From Roseovarius sp. (GTDB taxonomy: Bacteria > Pseudomonadota > Alphaproteobacteria > Rhodobacterales > Rhodobacteraceae): a stretch of DNA of 64,000 nucleotides. Shown here piece by piece: positions 15,791-24,522 of this stretch. The stretch spans positions 124,001 through 188,000 of the forward strand of contig NZ_JALUXE010000030.1 in assembly GCF_027019125.1 (NCBI RefSeq), given 5' to 3'. The notes beneath the pieces were generated by a model. That model did not search any database, was not told the DNA's origin, and saw only the letters and a list, made by a program, of their open reading frames with translations. A program made the translations under genes and the position numbers. Each line of letters opens with the position of its first letter. Position 1 is the first letter of the stretch.

Positions 15791-18601
15791 TTAGAGGAAA
15801 ATGAAATCCTCGACCGTCAGCTGCGCCGCCGTGATGCCCTCGACCAGGATCGTATTGCCATTCACGGTCATCTGCGCGCCCGCCGCCGTGTCGACGATAT
15901 TCATCGCCGTCACGAACCCGGCCAGGCCATTGCCGCCGTTGTTGATGTTCTCAACCCCGGTGTCGGGATCGAAGCGGCGGACGAAGAAGCTGTCGATGCC
16001 ATCCTCGAAATCGGTGATCACGTCTATCTCGCCCTCGAAGAAGGACGAGAACACGAACTGGTCCGCGCCGCTGCCGCCGGTGATCTGGTCATTGCCAGCC
16101 CCGGCGTTGATCGTGTCATTGCCAGCCCCGCCGTCGATGATGTCGTCACGCCCGCCGCCGGCGAGGAAGTCGTTGCCGTCGCCACCAAGGATGTTGTCAT
16201 CCCCTTCGCCGCCGCCCACGCTGTCGTCACCTGCACCCGCGTCAATGGTATCCTGACCCGTGCCGCCGCCAATGTCGTCATTGCCCGCGCCCGCGTCGAT
16301 CAGGTCGGTGCCGAAACTGCCGGACATGCTGTCATTGCCATCACCGCCCGAGAGCGTGTCATTATCGGCGCCACCCGCGACCACGTCATTGCCTGCGCCG
16401 CCCGAGACCGAGTCGTTGCCAAAGCCACCGCCAAGGATGTCATCGCCCTCGCCGCCGTCGAGCGTGTCATCGCCCAGTCCGCCGCCGATGTTGTCATTGC
16501 CGGTGCCGCCAATCGCCAGATCGTTGCCATCCGACGAGGAGATCCGGTCATTGCCATCACCCCCGTCGAGCGTATCGTTGCCCTCGCTGCCGCTGAGTTG
16601 GTCGTCGCCGCCGCGCCCTTCGAGCCGGTCATCGCCGCCCAAGCCGCTGAGCGTGTCGTTGAGCGCTGCGCCAAGCAGGGTGTCGTTGCCTTCGGTTCCC
16701 GTCAGGTTGAGCGACACCGGATCATCGGTTGCGACGGTCTCGGTCACCGTAGCCGGCACTTCGGCCGCCGAGTCGAAGAACGAGCTGTCGTTCGTCAGGG
16801 CAAAGTCGAGCACGGCGTTCTCGAAATTGGGAGTGCCTTCGATCAGGCCCGCATTGAGCGCCGCAGCGATCGCGGCATCCCGAACCGCGGGGTCGAGCGT
16901 ATCGAGGCTGACGATCTCGCCCGGGAATTCCGGCAGATAGAAGCCATCGAGACTTTCGCCTGTGTCATAGGTAAAGAGGCTTTGCGCGTTCGAGGTGACG
17001 CGCCAATCCTCGCGGTATTGCCCGTAGAGATCGGCAAAGGCGAAGGGGCGCGCCAACACGGTGCCATCGGCGCGCGCGACGTCGTTGTCAGGGTTGCCGT
17101 CGCCGTCACCCAGCAGACCTTCGAGACGCCCCAGCAGTTCTTCGTTGAGGCGGACGTCGATGTCGACGCGCCCGTCGCGCACGATCACGCGCACCTGGCT
17201 GTCGCCATCATTGACCACGTTATCCGCACCCGCATAGACGATGATATAAGTATCGCCTTCTCGGAAGATGCGGTCATTGCCGACCGCGACAGAGCCGAAA
17301 TCCTCAAGCTCGGTGGCCACGCCGTCGATATGCAGCGGGGTGGCATCATTGGCGTCGATCATCACCGCCGTGCCGCCGAGGTTGGTGGCGATGGCCTGAT
17401 TGATGCTGACGTTGTCGCCCACCGGCACCATCCGCGCCTGAAGCTCGAAATCGCTGTCAGTGCCGCGCAGCAGGACGAATTCGCCCGCCGCCTGGAAATC
17501 ATAGCCGACCCCGTCGAGCGTCGCCAGATGCGGATCGCCCGCGACCCAGCCGCCCGCGCCGGTCGGCGGCAACAGCGGCACGATGGATTCGACCACGCCG
17601 CCATTGCGCACGGCGAAATTCCAGATGCCGATGAGCCCGGTGTTGCCGGGGATCACATCGAGACTGAGCATGGCGTCCTGATTGCCGGATTGCGGCAGTT
17701 CGAAGAATGTGCCTTCGACGCCTGTGCCCGAGGTATAGCCGGCACGTGCCACGGTGCCGCCCAGGCCATTGACGCCGCCGCTCGCGCCACCCGTGGTCCA
17801 ATTCACCTCTTCATAGCGGAACTGGATGTCGAAATCGCCGTTGCCGCGATCCGTGAGGATAAGTTGGAACGCGTTGAGCAGGTCGGTACGCCCGCTGAAA
17901 TAGCCCACGTCGTCCCAGGTCACGATCAACTGGTCGCCAAGCGCGTTGAAATCCCAATGCACGAGGTTCGTGCCCTGCGAATTGCCGCCCGGAGTGGGTG
18001 TCACAACCCCGCCGCGCGTGTCGACATCGGCGAAGAAGGGCGTGATCTCGGGGTTATTGGACACGCCGGTGATCACGTCGGGGGTGAAAGCGCGGCGCGG
18101 CGCGCCAAAGGTCACGGAGCCGTTGTTGTTGATCCAGAGACCTTGGTAAACGGTGCCAAAGAAATTCAGCCCGTTCTCGAAGATCGGGGTAATATCGATC
18201 TGCGCGGTCGATCCGTCGTCGTTACGGTCCAGAAAATCCTCGCCAAAGCCGGAATCGCCGCCCAGCCCCCGGATCAGGCCGGGGCTGGTGTCGTCGGGAT
18301 TGAGCAGCAGGTCGGTGCTGATGTCATCGAATTGCAGCCGCTGAATATTCAGCAAAATATCGGTGTCGCCGGTCGCGGTCTGGGTGATCGTGCGTTGATT
18401 GCTCTCATTCAATCCGACGGTGTAATCTCCGGCATTGCCTGCGAAAACTGCCGTGTCGAACCCTGCGCCACCGTCCAAAAGATCGTTGCCGCCGCCGCCG
18501 GTCAGGGTGTCATCGCCGGTATTGCCGGTGATGGTATCGTCATCGGCTGTGCCTACGAGGTTATCCGCGTCGACAGTTCCCGGTATGTTAAGGCCTTCCA
18601 T
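15791..18601 (-). CDS. Secreted RTX protein with nidogen-like and VWD-like domains
   Basis: 936 residues, acidic, with no cysteine and no Sec signal peptide. Order: RTX calcium repeats at 10-50 (GNTGDDTLTGGGGND); a nidogen-like NIDO domain at about 135-340 (NNNGSVTFG, then ITPFFADVDTRGG); a von Willebrand D-like domain at about 350-515 starting WVAGDPHLATLDGVGYDF and ending GLLGDGDGNPDND, where eukaryotic VWD has a GLCG-type cysteine; a linker of about 100 residues; then about 20 RTX nonapeptides (637-860); and a C-terminal T1SS-like tail ending in hydrophobic VEDFIFL. Type I secretion is inferred; no ABC/MFP genes are in the window. The start has GGGGAG 8 bases upstream. It is probably a calcium-dependent extracellular adhesin or matrix protein. 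Confidence 0.92.
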   Translation of the reverse strand: MEGLNIPGTVDADNLVGTADDDTITGNTGDDTLTGGGGNDLLDGGAGFDTAVFAGNAGDYTVGLNESNQRTITQTATGDTDILLNIQRLQFDDISTDLLLNPDDTSPGLIRGLGGDSGFGEDFLDRNDDGSTAQIDITPIFENGLNFFGTVYQGLWINNNGSVTFGAPRRAFTPDVITGVSNNPEITPFFADVDTRGGVVTPTPGGNSQGTNLVHWDFNALGDQLIVTWDDVGYFSGRTDLLNAFQLILTDRGNGDFDIQFRYEEVNWTTGGASGGVNGLGGTVARAGYTSGTGVEGTFFELPQSGNQDAMLSLDVIPGNTGLIGIWNFAVRNGGVVESIVPLLPPTGAGGWVAGDPHLATLDGVGYDFQAAGEFVLLRGTDSDFELQARMVPVGDNVSINQAIATNLGGTAVMIDANDATPLHIDGVATELEDFGSVAVGNDRIFREGDTYIIVYAGADNVVNDGDSQVRVIVRDGRVDIDVRLNEELLGRLEGLLGDGDGNPDNDVARADGTVLARPFAFADLYGQYREDWRVTSNAQSLFTYDTGESLDGFYLPEFPGEIVSLDTLDPAVRDAAIAAALNAGLIEGTPNFENAVLDFALTNDSSFFDSAAEVPATVTETVATDDPVSLNLTGTEGNDTLLGAALNDTLSGLGGDDRLEGRGGDDQLSGSEGNDTLDGGDGNDRISSSDGNDLAIGGTGNDNIGGGLGDDTLDGGEGDDILGGGFGNDSVSGGAGNDVVAGGADNDTLSGGDGNDSMSGSFGTDLIDAGAGNDDIGGGTGQDTIDAGAGDDSVGGGEGDDNILGGDGNDFLAGGGRDDIIDGGAGNDTINAGAGNDQITGGSGADQFVFSSFFEGEIDVITDFEDGIDSFFVRRFDPDTGVENINNGGNGLAGFVTAMNIVDTAAGAQMTVNGNTILVEGITAAQLTVEDFIFL

Positions 18602-18840
18602 GATAAAAACTCCCCAGTTTTACAATTGCCTACATAAGAAAACACCATGATCACGATTCTGTGAAGCTTTATAAATTCGGAGTTTCGTATGCAAGAATTG
18701 CAATGTCGCGACATCCAGTGCGTGACGACGCGCGTCTTGGTCCTGCTTTGGTGATCTTCTCTTTGGTGCTTCCGCTTCCTCTTGCCCCCTTCGCGCCCCT
18801 GTCCTAGAACGCCACAGATATGTCAGCCGGAGGCAGTGCC

Positions 18841-20355
18841 ATGCTCGATCTCACCTATGAAGCGCCGAAGCCACGCGTGATTGCGGGGGCCAAGCATGAT
18901 TGGGAGTTGGTGATCGGGATGGAGGTGCATGCGCAGGTCGCCTCGCGCTCCAAGCTGTTTTCCGGGGCCTCGACGCAATTCGGGGCGGAACCCAACTCCA
19001 ACGTCGCCTTTGTCGATGCCGCGATGCCGGGAATGTTGCCGGTGATCAACGAATTCTGCGTCGAGCAGGCGGTGCGCACGGGGCTGGGTCTCAAGGCCAA
19101 GATCAACCTCTGGTCGGCCTTTGACCGCAAGAACTATTTCTATCCTGACCTGCCGCAGGGCTATCAGATCAGCCAGCTTTATCATCCGCTGGTGGGTGAG
19201 GGTGAAATCCTTGTCGATATGGGCCCCGGTGTCGCGCGCAAGGTGCGGATCGAGCGCATCCACATGGAGCAGGACGCGGGCAAATCCATTCACGACATGG
19301 ACCCGGCGATGTCCTTTGTGGATCTCAACCGCACCGGCGTCTGCCTGATGGAAATCGTGAGCCGCCCCGACATTCGCGGCCCCGAAGAGGCCGCCGCCTA
19401 TGTAACCAAGCTGCGCCAAATCCTGCGCTATTTGGGCACCTGCGACGGCAATATGCAGAACGGCAATCTGCGCGCCGATGTGAACGTGTCGATCTGCCGT
19501 CCGGGCCAGTATGAGAAATACATGGAAACGCAGGATTTCTCGCATCTCGGCACCCGCTGCGAGATCAAGAACATGAACTCCATGCGCTTTATCCAGGCTG
19601 CCATCGAGTATGAGGCGCGCCGCCAGATCGCAATTGTCGAAGCGGGCGGCACGGTGGTGCAGGAAACGCGGCTCTATGATCCGGACAAGAACGAGACCCG
19701 GTCCATGCGCTCCAAGGAAGAGGCGCATGATTACCGCTATTTCCCCGATCCTGACCTGCTTCCGCTGGAGATCGAGCAGGCCTGGGTCGATGAGATCGCG
19801 GCCAACCTGCCGGAACTGCCGGACGCCAAGAAGGCACGGTTTGTGCTGGACTTCGGTCTGAGCGAATATGACGCGAGCGTGCTGACCGCGGATCTGGCCA
19901 ATGCCGCCTATTTCGAGGCGGTGGCCGAGGGCGCGGGCGATGGCAAGCTGGCGGCGAACTGGGTGATCAACGAACTCTTCGGTCGGCTCAAGAAAGAGGA
20001 TCATTCGATCGAGGACAGCCCGGTCAGCCCGGCGCAACTTGCAGGTATCGTGCGCCTGATCAAGTCCGACGCCATTTCCGGCAAGATTGCCAAGGACCTT
20101 TTCGAGATCATCTATACCGAGGGCGGCGACCCCGAAGAGATCGTCGAGGCGCGCGGCATGAAACAGGTGACGGATACGGGCGCCATCGAGGCCGCCGTGG
20201 CCGAGATCATCGCCGCCAACCCCGCACAGGTGGAAAAGGCGAGAGAAAACCCCAAGCTGGCGGGCTGGTTCGTGGGGCAGGTAATGAAAGCCACCGGCGG
20301 CAAGGCCAATCCCAAGGCTGTCAATGACATCGTGATGGCGAAGCTGGGGCTGTAA
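18841..20355 (+). CDS. gatB: Aspartyl/glutamyl-tRNA amidotransferase subunit B
   Basis: 504 residues from ATG 18841 with GGAGGC upstream. GatB is the tRNA-binding kinase-like subunit of GatCAB, which amidates Glu-tRNA(Gln) and Asp-tRNA(Asn). Signatures are [37 protein letters not shown] QDAGKSIHD, and [12 protein letters not shown], followed by the GatB/YqeY tail. gatA and gatC are not adjacent; subunit scattering is common in this group. Confidence 0.98.
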   Translation: MLDLTYEAPKPRVIAGAKHDWELVIGMEVHAQVASRSKLFSGASTQFGAEPNSNVAFVDAAMPGMLPVINEFCVEQAVRTGLGLKAKINLWSAFDRKNYFYPDLPQGYQISQLYHPLVGEGEILVDMGPGVARKVRIERIHMEQDAGKSIHDMDPAMSFVDLNRTGVCLMEIVSRPDIRGPEEAAAYVTKLRQILRYLGTCDGNMQNGNLRADVNVSICRPGQYEKYMETQDFSHLGTRCEIKNMNSMRFIQAAIEYEARRQIAIVEAGGTVVQETRLYDPDKNETRSMRSKEEAHDYRYFPDPDLLPLEIEQAWVDEIAANLPELPDAKKARFVLDFGLSEYDASVLTADLANAAYFEAVAEGAGDGKLAANWVINELFGRLKKEDHSIEDSPVSPAQLAGIVRLIKSDAISGKIAKDLFEIIYTEGGDPEEIVEARGMKQVTDTGAIEAAVAEIIAANPAQVEKARENPKLAGWFVGQVMKATGGKANPKAVNDIVMAKLGL

Positions 20356-20371
20356 AGACCCCGGCGCTGCG

Positions 20372-20394
20372 GTCGCGGCACCTCTGTCCGCGAC
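20372..20394. terminator. Hairpin between convergent gatB and oxygenase genes
   Basis: GTCGCGG and CCGCGAC form a 7-bp stem with a 9-base loop in the 55-base convergent gap. No U-run. Confidence 0.4.
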
Positions 20395-20410
20395 TGCACT
20401 TCTGCAGCGC

Positions 20411-21187
20411 TCAGCTCTTCGGAACCTCGATATTGATCGTCAGCGACCGGCGGAACATGTCGGGGCGGGGGGCCTTGATCGGCTCAACGGCGTGCCAGGA
20501 ATTGAAGGTCTTGACGAAAATCATGCATTGGTTCGAGTTGAACTCGTAACAATCGAGCGTGTCTACCTCTTCGAATGGCAAAAATGTGTTGCGGAAGTTG
20601 AAGCTGCGCCTCTTGTCCTTGGGCCAGACAACCGAAGTGCCGCCGCCATATTCCGGCTTCCATTCGCCCGGGGCGACCATCGACACGACCACGGTGATCA
20701 GCTTGGCGGGCGCGTCGGTATGCGGCAGGATCGAGCCGCCATCGCCCGGCATCATCGAGAATTCAAAGCGCGAGCGCAGCGGGATCTTGCGCCGCTCGAC
20801 CAGGGCCGCGCCGCAGAGCGCCTCGGTCAGGCGAAGGCCAAGGCGCGCGCCGGGCGTGTTGGTCAGCACCATCTTGCGGCCAAGGTCGAGGTCGATGTTA
20901 TGGCTGGCCAGAAAATCGACGATGCCGCGCACAAAGCGTTCGCTCTTTACCTCGTCGTGAAAGCGTTTCCAGACCGGGTTCGACTTGATGAAGTCGTGGT
21001 ATTGCTTGGCGTTATTCACCTCGGACAGGGAATATTTGTTGCCCAGCTTGGGCATGAACTGAAACCGCTCGGTGTCGGGCCAGTTGTCCAGCATCTCTTG
21101 GTAGAGATCGGCGTCAAACACCGGCTTGGCAAAGGCAATGGGAAAGGGATCGTGGCGGACATCGGCGCCGTCGAGATTGAACATCAT
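20411..21187 (-). CDS. 2-oxoglutarate/Fe(II)-dependent oxygenase-like protein
   Basis: 258 residues. The double-stranded beta-helix iron motif is visible: H156 and D158 in LPHTDAPAKL, H232 in NSWHAVEPI, and an Arg at 246/247 (FRRSLTIN) as the 2-oxoglutarate anchor. This spacing matches prolyl-4-hydroxylase-type oxygenases. The first two codons are both ATG; either may start. The substrate is unknown, and the neighbours (convergent gatB, divergent acyl-CoA synthetase) give no clear hint. Confidence 0.82.
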   Translation of the reverse strand: MMFNLDGADVRHDPFPIAFAKPVFDADLYQEMLDNWPDTERFQFMPKLGNKYSLSEVNNAKQYHDFIKSNPVWKRFHDEVKSERFVRGIVDFLASHNIDLDLGRKMVLTNTPGARLGLRLTEALCGAALVERRKIPLRSRFEFSMMPGDGGSILPHTDAPAKLITVVVSMVAPGEWKPEYGGGTSVVWPKDKRRSFNFRNTFLPFEEVDTLDCYEFNSNQCMIFVKTFNSWHAVEPIKAPRPDMFRRSLTINIEVPKS

Positions 21188-21402
21188 CGGGTGTCTATCC
21201 TTGTTCGCGCGGCAAGGGGGTCAGGCTGCGCCCGGTTTACAGATCGCATTATGCGCAATCAATACCGGAACAGCGCCGTGCGCAAGTTTACGCAGGCCGA
21301 TATGTGGCGGCGGCGGGCTGTTTCGTGCATGTTTGGGAATTGCATCGCTCTGGCATTGCTCTATTCCTTGGACGGATCCGCAGGGACAAGAGGAGGTGCG
21401 CG

Positions 21403-23031
21403 ATGGGATGGATGAAGGATGAGGCCGGGTTGGAGAAATGCGCCGCAAATTTCGTGGCGCTGACGCCGCTGTCGCATCTGAGGCGCGCGGCGCATCTCTT
21501 TCCAACCCGTGAGGCGCTGGTATATCGCGGCACGCGGCGCACGTATGCGGAGTATCACGCGCGGGTGTCGCGGTTGGCCTCGGCCTTGGTCAAGCTGGGG
21601 ATCGAACCCGGCGATGTGGTGGCCACGCTGCTGCCCAATATCCCCGCCCATTGCGAGGCGCATTTCGGCGTGCCCGCCTGCGGTGCGGTGCTCAACGCGA
21701 TCAACACGCGGCTCGAGGCCGATACCATCGCCTATATTCTGGACCATGGCGGCGCGCGTGTCGTGCTCTGTGATCCGCAATTCCTGCCCACGCTGGCGCA
21801 GGCGATTGAATTGATGGAGGGGCCGCCGCCGGGCGTGGTCGAGGTGGCCGATGATGCGGCGGGGGTCCATGCCCACGGGCATTATATGGAATACGAGGAA
21901 CTGCTGGCCTCTGGCGATCCCGATTTTGCGTGGATCATGCCCGAGGATGAATGGGAGAGTTTGGCGCTCAACTATACCTCGGGCACCACCGGGCGGCCCA
22001 AGGGGGTGGTCTATCACCATCGCGGCGCGTATCTGATGACCATGGGCACGGTCGTGAGCTGGCAATTGCCGCGCTATCCGACCTATCTGACCATCGTGCC
22101 GCTCTTTCATTGCAACAACTGGAACCATGTCTGGTTGATGCCGATGCTCGGCGGGCGGGTCGTGTGCTGCCGCGACGTGACGGCGCACGCGATTTACGAT
22201 GCGATTGCAGACGAGGGGGTGACACATTTCGGCGGTGCGCCCATCGTGCTCAACATGATCGTCAATGCCAAGGAGAGCGAGCGGCGCAAGTTCGACCATG
22301 TGGTGGATGTCTTCACCGCCGGGGCCCCGCCGCCCGCAGCAACGCTGGCGGCGATCGAGCCGTTGGGCTTTACCGTGATGCAGGTCTATGGCCTGACCGA
22401 GACCTATGGCCATGTCACCGAATGTCTGTGGCAAGACGACTGGAACGCCCTGCCTGAGGAGGAGCGCTATACGATCAAGGCGCGCACCGGCGTTCTGATG
22501 CCGATGATGGAGGACATCACCGCGATGGACCCCGAAACCATGGCGCAAATCCCGATGGACGGCGAAACCTTGGGCGAGATCATGATCCGGGGCAATTCGG
22601 TGATGAAAGGGTATCTCAAGAACCCCGAGGCGACCCAGGAGGCGTTTCGCGGCGGGTATTTCCATTCGGGCGATATCGCGTTCCAGCATCCCGACGGCTA
22701 TCTCAAGATTGCGGACCGCGCCAAGGACATCATCATATCGGGGGGCGAGAACATTTCCTCGGTCGAGGTTGAGGGGGTGCTGATGCGCCATCCCGCCGTG
22801 CTGCTCTGTGCCGTTGTGGCCAAGCCGGATGAGAAATGGGGCGAGGTGCCTTGCGCCTTCGTCGAGTTGAAGGACGGGGCCAAGGCGAGCGAGGCCGAGT
22901 TGATCGCCTTTGCCCGCGAGCGGCTGGCAGGGTTCAAGACGCCCAAGGCGGTGGTGTTTCAGGAATTGCCCAAGACATCCACAGGCAAGATCCAGAAATT
23001 CGAACTGCGCCAGAGTGCCCGCGCTTTGTGA
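21403..23031 (+). CDS. AMP-dependent acyl-CoA synthetase
   Basis: 542 residues from ATG 21403, preceded by AGGAGGT. It belongs to the ANL superfamily and should activate a carboxylic acid to an acyl-AMP and then a CoA thioester. P-loop YTSGTTGRPKGVV, adenylate motif VYGLTETYG, hinge motif HSGDIAFQHPDGYLKIADRAKD, and the C-terminal catalytic lysine in PKTSTGKIQK are all present. The fold type is that of short/medium-chain or aromatic acyl-activating enzymes. Acid specificity cannot be read. It precedes the MaoC-PTA fusion, with a strong hairpin between them. Confidence 0.93.
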   Translation: MGWMKDEAGLEKCAANFVALTPLSHLRRAAHLFPTREALVYRGTRRTYAEYHARVSRLASALVKLGIEPGDVVATLLPNIPAHCEAHFGVPACGAVLNAINTRLEADTIAYILDHGGARVVLCDPQFLPTLAQAIELMEGPPPGVVEVADDAAGVHAHGHYMEYEELLASGDPDFAWIMPEDEWESLALNYTSGTTGRPKGVVYHHRGAYLMTMGTVVSWQLPRYPTYLTIVPLFHCNNWNHVWLMPMLGGRVVCCRDVTAHAIYDAIADEGVTHFGGAPIVLNMIVNAKESERRKFDHVVDVFTAGAPPPAATLAAIEPLGFTVMQVYGLTETYGHVTECLWQDDWNALPEEERYTIKARTGVLMPMMEDITAMDPETMAQIPMDGETLGEIMIRGNSVMKGYLKNPEATQEAFRGGYFHSGDIAFQHPDGYLKIADRAKDIIISGGENISSVEVEGVLMRHPAVLLCAVVAKPDEKWGEVPCAFVELKDGAKASEAELIAFARERLAGFKTPKAVVFQELPKTSTGKIQKFELRQSARAL

Positions 23032-23036
23032 CGGAT

Positions 23037-23066
23037 CGGGTCGTGTCATGCCTTTGACACGACCCG
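23037..23066 (+). terminator. 12-bp perfect hairpin between acyl-CoA synthetase and MaoC-PTA genes
   Basis: CGGGTCGTGTCA-TGCCTT-TGACACGACCCG is a perfect 12-bp stem with a 6-base loop, 5 bases past the synthetase stop. No U-run follows, so it could be a partial terminator or RNA-processing/stability element. Confidence 0.6.
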
Positions 23067-23129
23067 CCGCTTAGCTCACGCGGCGGCTTGCCTGCATGGG
23101 CCGCGCGGGCGTGACAGGAGAGTTGCCGG

Positions 23130-24518
23130 ATGAAGATCGAGAACCGCATCTTTGACGACTTGCAGGTGGGCGACAGCCAGAGCCTCCGACGGCTCTGCAC
23201 GCAGGATGATCTGTTGGTGTTTGCCAATGTGTCGGGCAATCACAACCCGATGCATCTGTTCGATCTGGATGGCGATGGCGATGGCCAGCCCGAAGCCTTT
23301 GTGCCGGGGATGTTTCTGGGGTCGTTGATTTCTGCCGTTCTGGGCACGCTCTTGCCGGGGGCGGGGACGCTCTACCGCGCGCAGAGCCTTGTGTTTCACA
23401 ACCATGCCCATGCGGGCGACGAGGTGGAGAGCCGCGTCACGGTGACGGACCGCAACCCGCGCGACATGACCGTGACCTTGGCCACCGAGGTGCGGCGGTT
23501 GCGCGACGATGCGCTGATCGTGTCGGGTGTGGCGGTGGTCGAGGCCCCGCGCCGCAAGCTGAACTATTCCAGCCACGATCTGCCGGGTCTGATCGTGCAG
23601 CGACACCGGCATTTCGAAAAGCTGCTGAGGCAGGCTGAGCCATTGGCGGCGCTGGTGACGGCTGTGGTCTGCCCGGAAGAACCCAATTCTCTGGGCGGCG
23701 CGCTGCGGGCGCGGGCGCACACGCTGATCGCGCCCATTCTGATTGGAGATCCGGATCGGATCGCTGCGGCGGCGCAGACGCTGGGCGCCGATCTGACGGG
23801 GATCGAGATCATCGCCGAACCGAACCCGGACGCTGCCGCGCGGCGCGCGGTGGCGCTGGTGCAGGCGGGGCGGGCAGGGGCGGTGATGAAGGGGCATTTG
23901 CACACCGATCACCTGTTGCGCGCGGTGCTGGACAAGGCCGCGGGTCTGCGCGCGGGGCGGCGTCTGAGCCATGTTTTCGTGATGGATGTGCCGGGGCTGG
24001 CGCATCTCTTGCTGGTGACGGATGCGGCGATCAACATAACACCTGACCTGCGCGCCAAGGTGGATATTGTGCAGAACGCGATTGACCTGGCGCTCAGCCT
24101 TGGGATCGAGACACCCAAGGTGGGGGTGCTGTCGGCGGTCGAGACGGTCAACCCCGATTTGCCCTCGTCGATCGACGCCGCTCTCTTGTCCAAGATGGCG
24201 GAGCGGGGGCAGATCACCGGCGGCCTGGTGGATGGGCCACTCGCGATGGATAACGCAGTTGATCTGGCGGCTGCGCGGACCAAGGGGCTGTCTTCGGCGG
24301 TGGCGGGGCGGGCGGATATTCTGGTGGTGCCCAACCTCGATGCGGGCAACATGCTGGCCAAGCAACTGACCTATCTGAGCCATGCGGAAGCGGCGGGCGT
24401 GGTTCTGGGGGCGCGGGTGCCGATCATCCTCAATTCGCGGGCGGATGATGATATGGCGCGGCTGGCGTCCTGTGCGGTGGCCGCACTGCATCACGCGCGG
24501 CTGACCGGGCAGGTCTGA
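23130..24518 (+). CDS. Bifunctional MaoC-like hydratase / phosphate acyltransferase
   Basis: 462 residues. An N-terminal MaoC/hotdog domain (about 10-140) has the dehydratase-type NVSGNHNPMH and PGMFLGSL elements. A C-terminal Pta/Ptb domain (about 160-460) has KGHLHTDHLLRAVLD, ADILVVPNLDAGNMLAKQL and GVVLGARVPIILNSR. It matches the known family of bifunctional enoyl-CoA hydratase/phosphate acetyl(butyryl)transferases, which can convert acyl-CoA to acyl phosphate. A partner acetate kinase is not in the window. The start follows AGGAGAG. It is probably functionally linked to the synthetase just upstream. Confidence 0.93.
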   Translation: MKIENRIFDDLQVGDSQSLRRLCTQDDLLVFANVSGNHNPMHLFDLDGDGDGQPEAFVPGMFLGSLISAVLGTLLPGAGTLYRAQSLVFHNHAHAGDEVESRVTVTDRNPRDMTVTLATEVRRLRDDALIVSGVAVVEAPRRKLNYSSHDLPGLIVQRHRHFEKLLRQAEPLAALVTAVVCPEEPNSLGGALRARAHTLIAPILIGDPDRIAAAAQTLGADLTGIEIIAEPNPDAAARRAVALVQAGRAGAVMKGHLHTDHLLRAVLDKAAGLRAGRRLSHVFVMDVPGLAHLLLVTDAAINITPDLRAKVDIVQNAIDLALSLGIETPKVGVLSAVETVNPDLPSSIDAALLSKMAERGQITGGLVDGPLAMDNAVDLAAARTKGLSSAVAGRADILVVPNLDAGNMLAKQLTYLSHAEAAGVVLGARVPIILNSRADDDMARLASCAVAALHHARLTGQV

Positions 24519-24522
24519 GCGC

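Noticed and set aside
15731..18637. A 968-codon plus-strand open frame antisense to the RTX gene
   Set aside because: It is the reverse-complement shadow of GC-rich RTX repeats; the minus frame has recognisable domains, a ribosome site and a terminator, while this frame has only low-complexity Val/Ala/Ile sequence.
21403..23031. DMSP-pathway ligase DmdB
   Set aside because: Motifs show only an ANL acyl-CoA ligase; the N-terminus does not resemble the DmdB sequences I know and no dmd genes are nearby.
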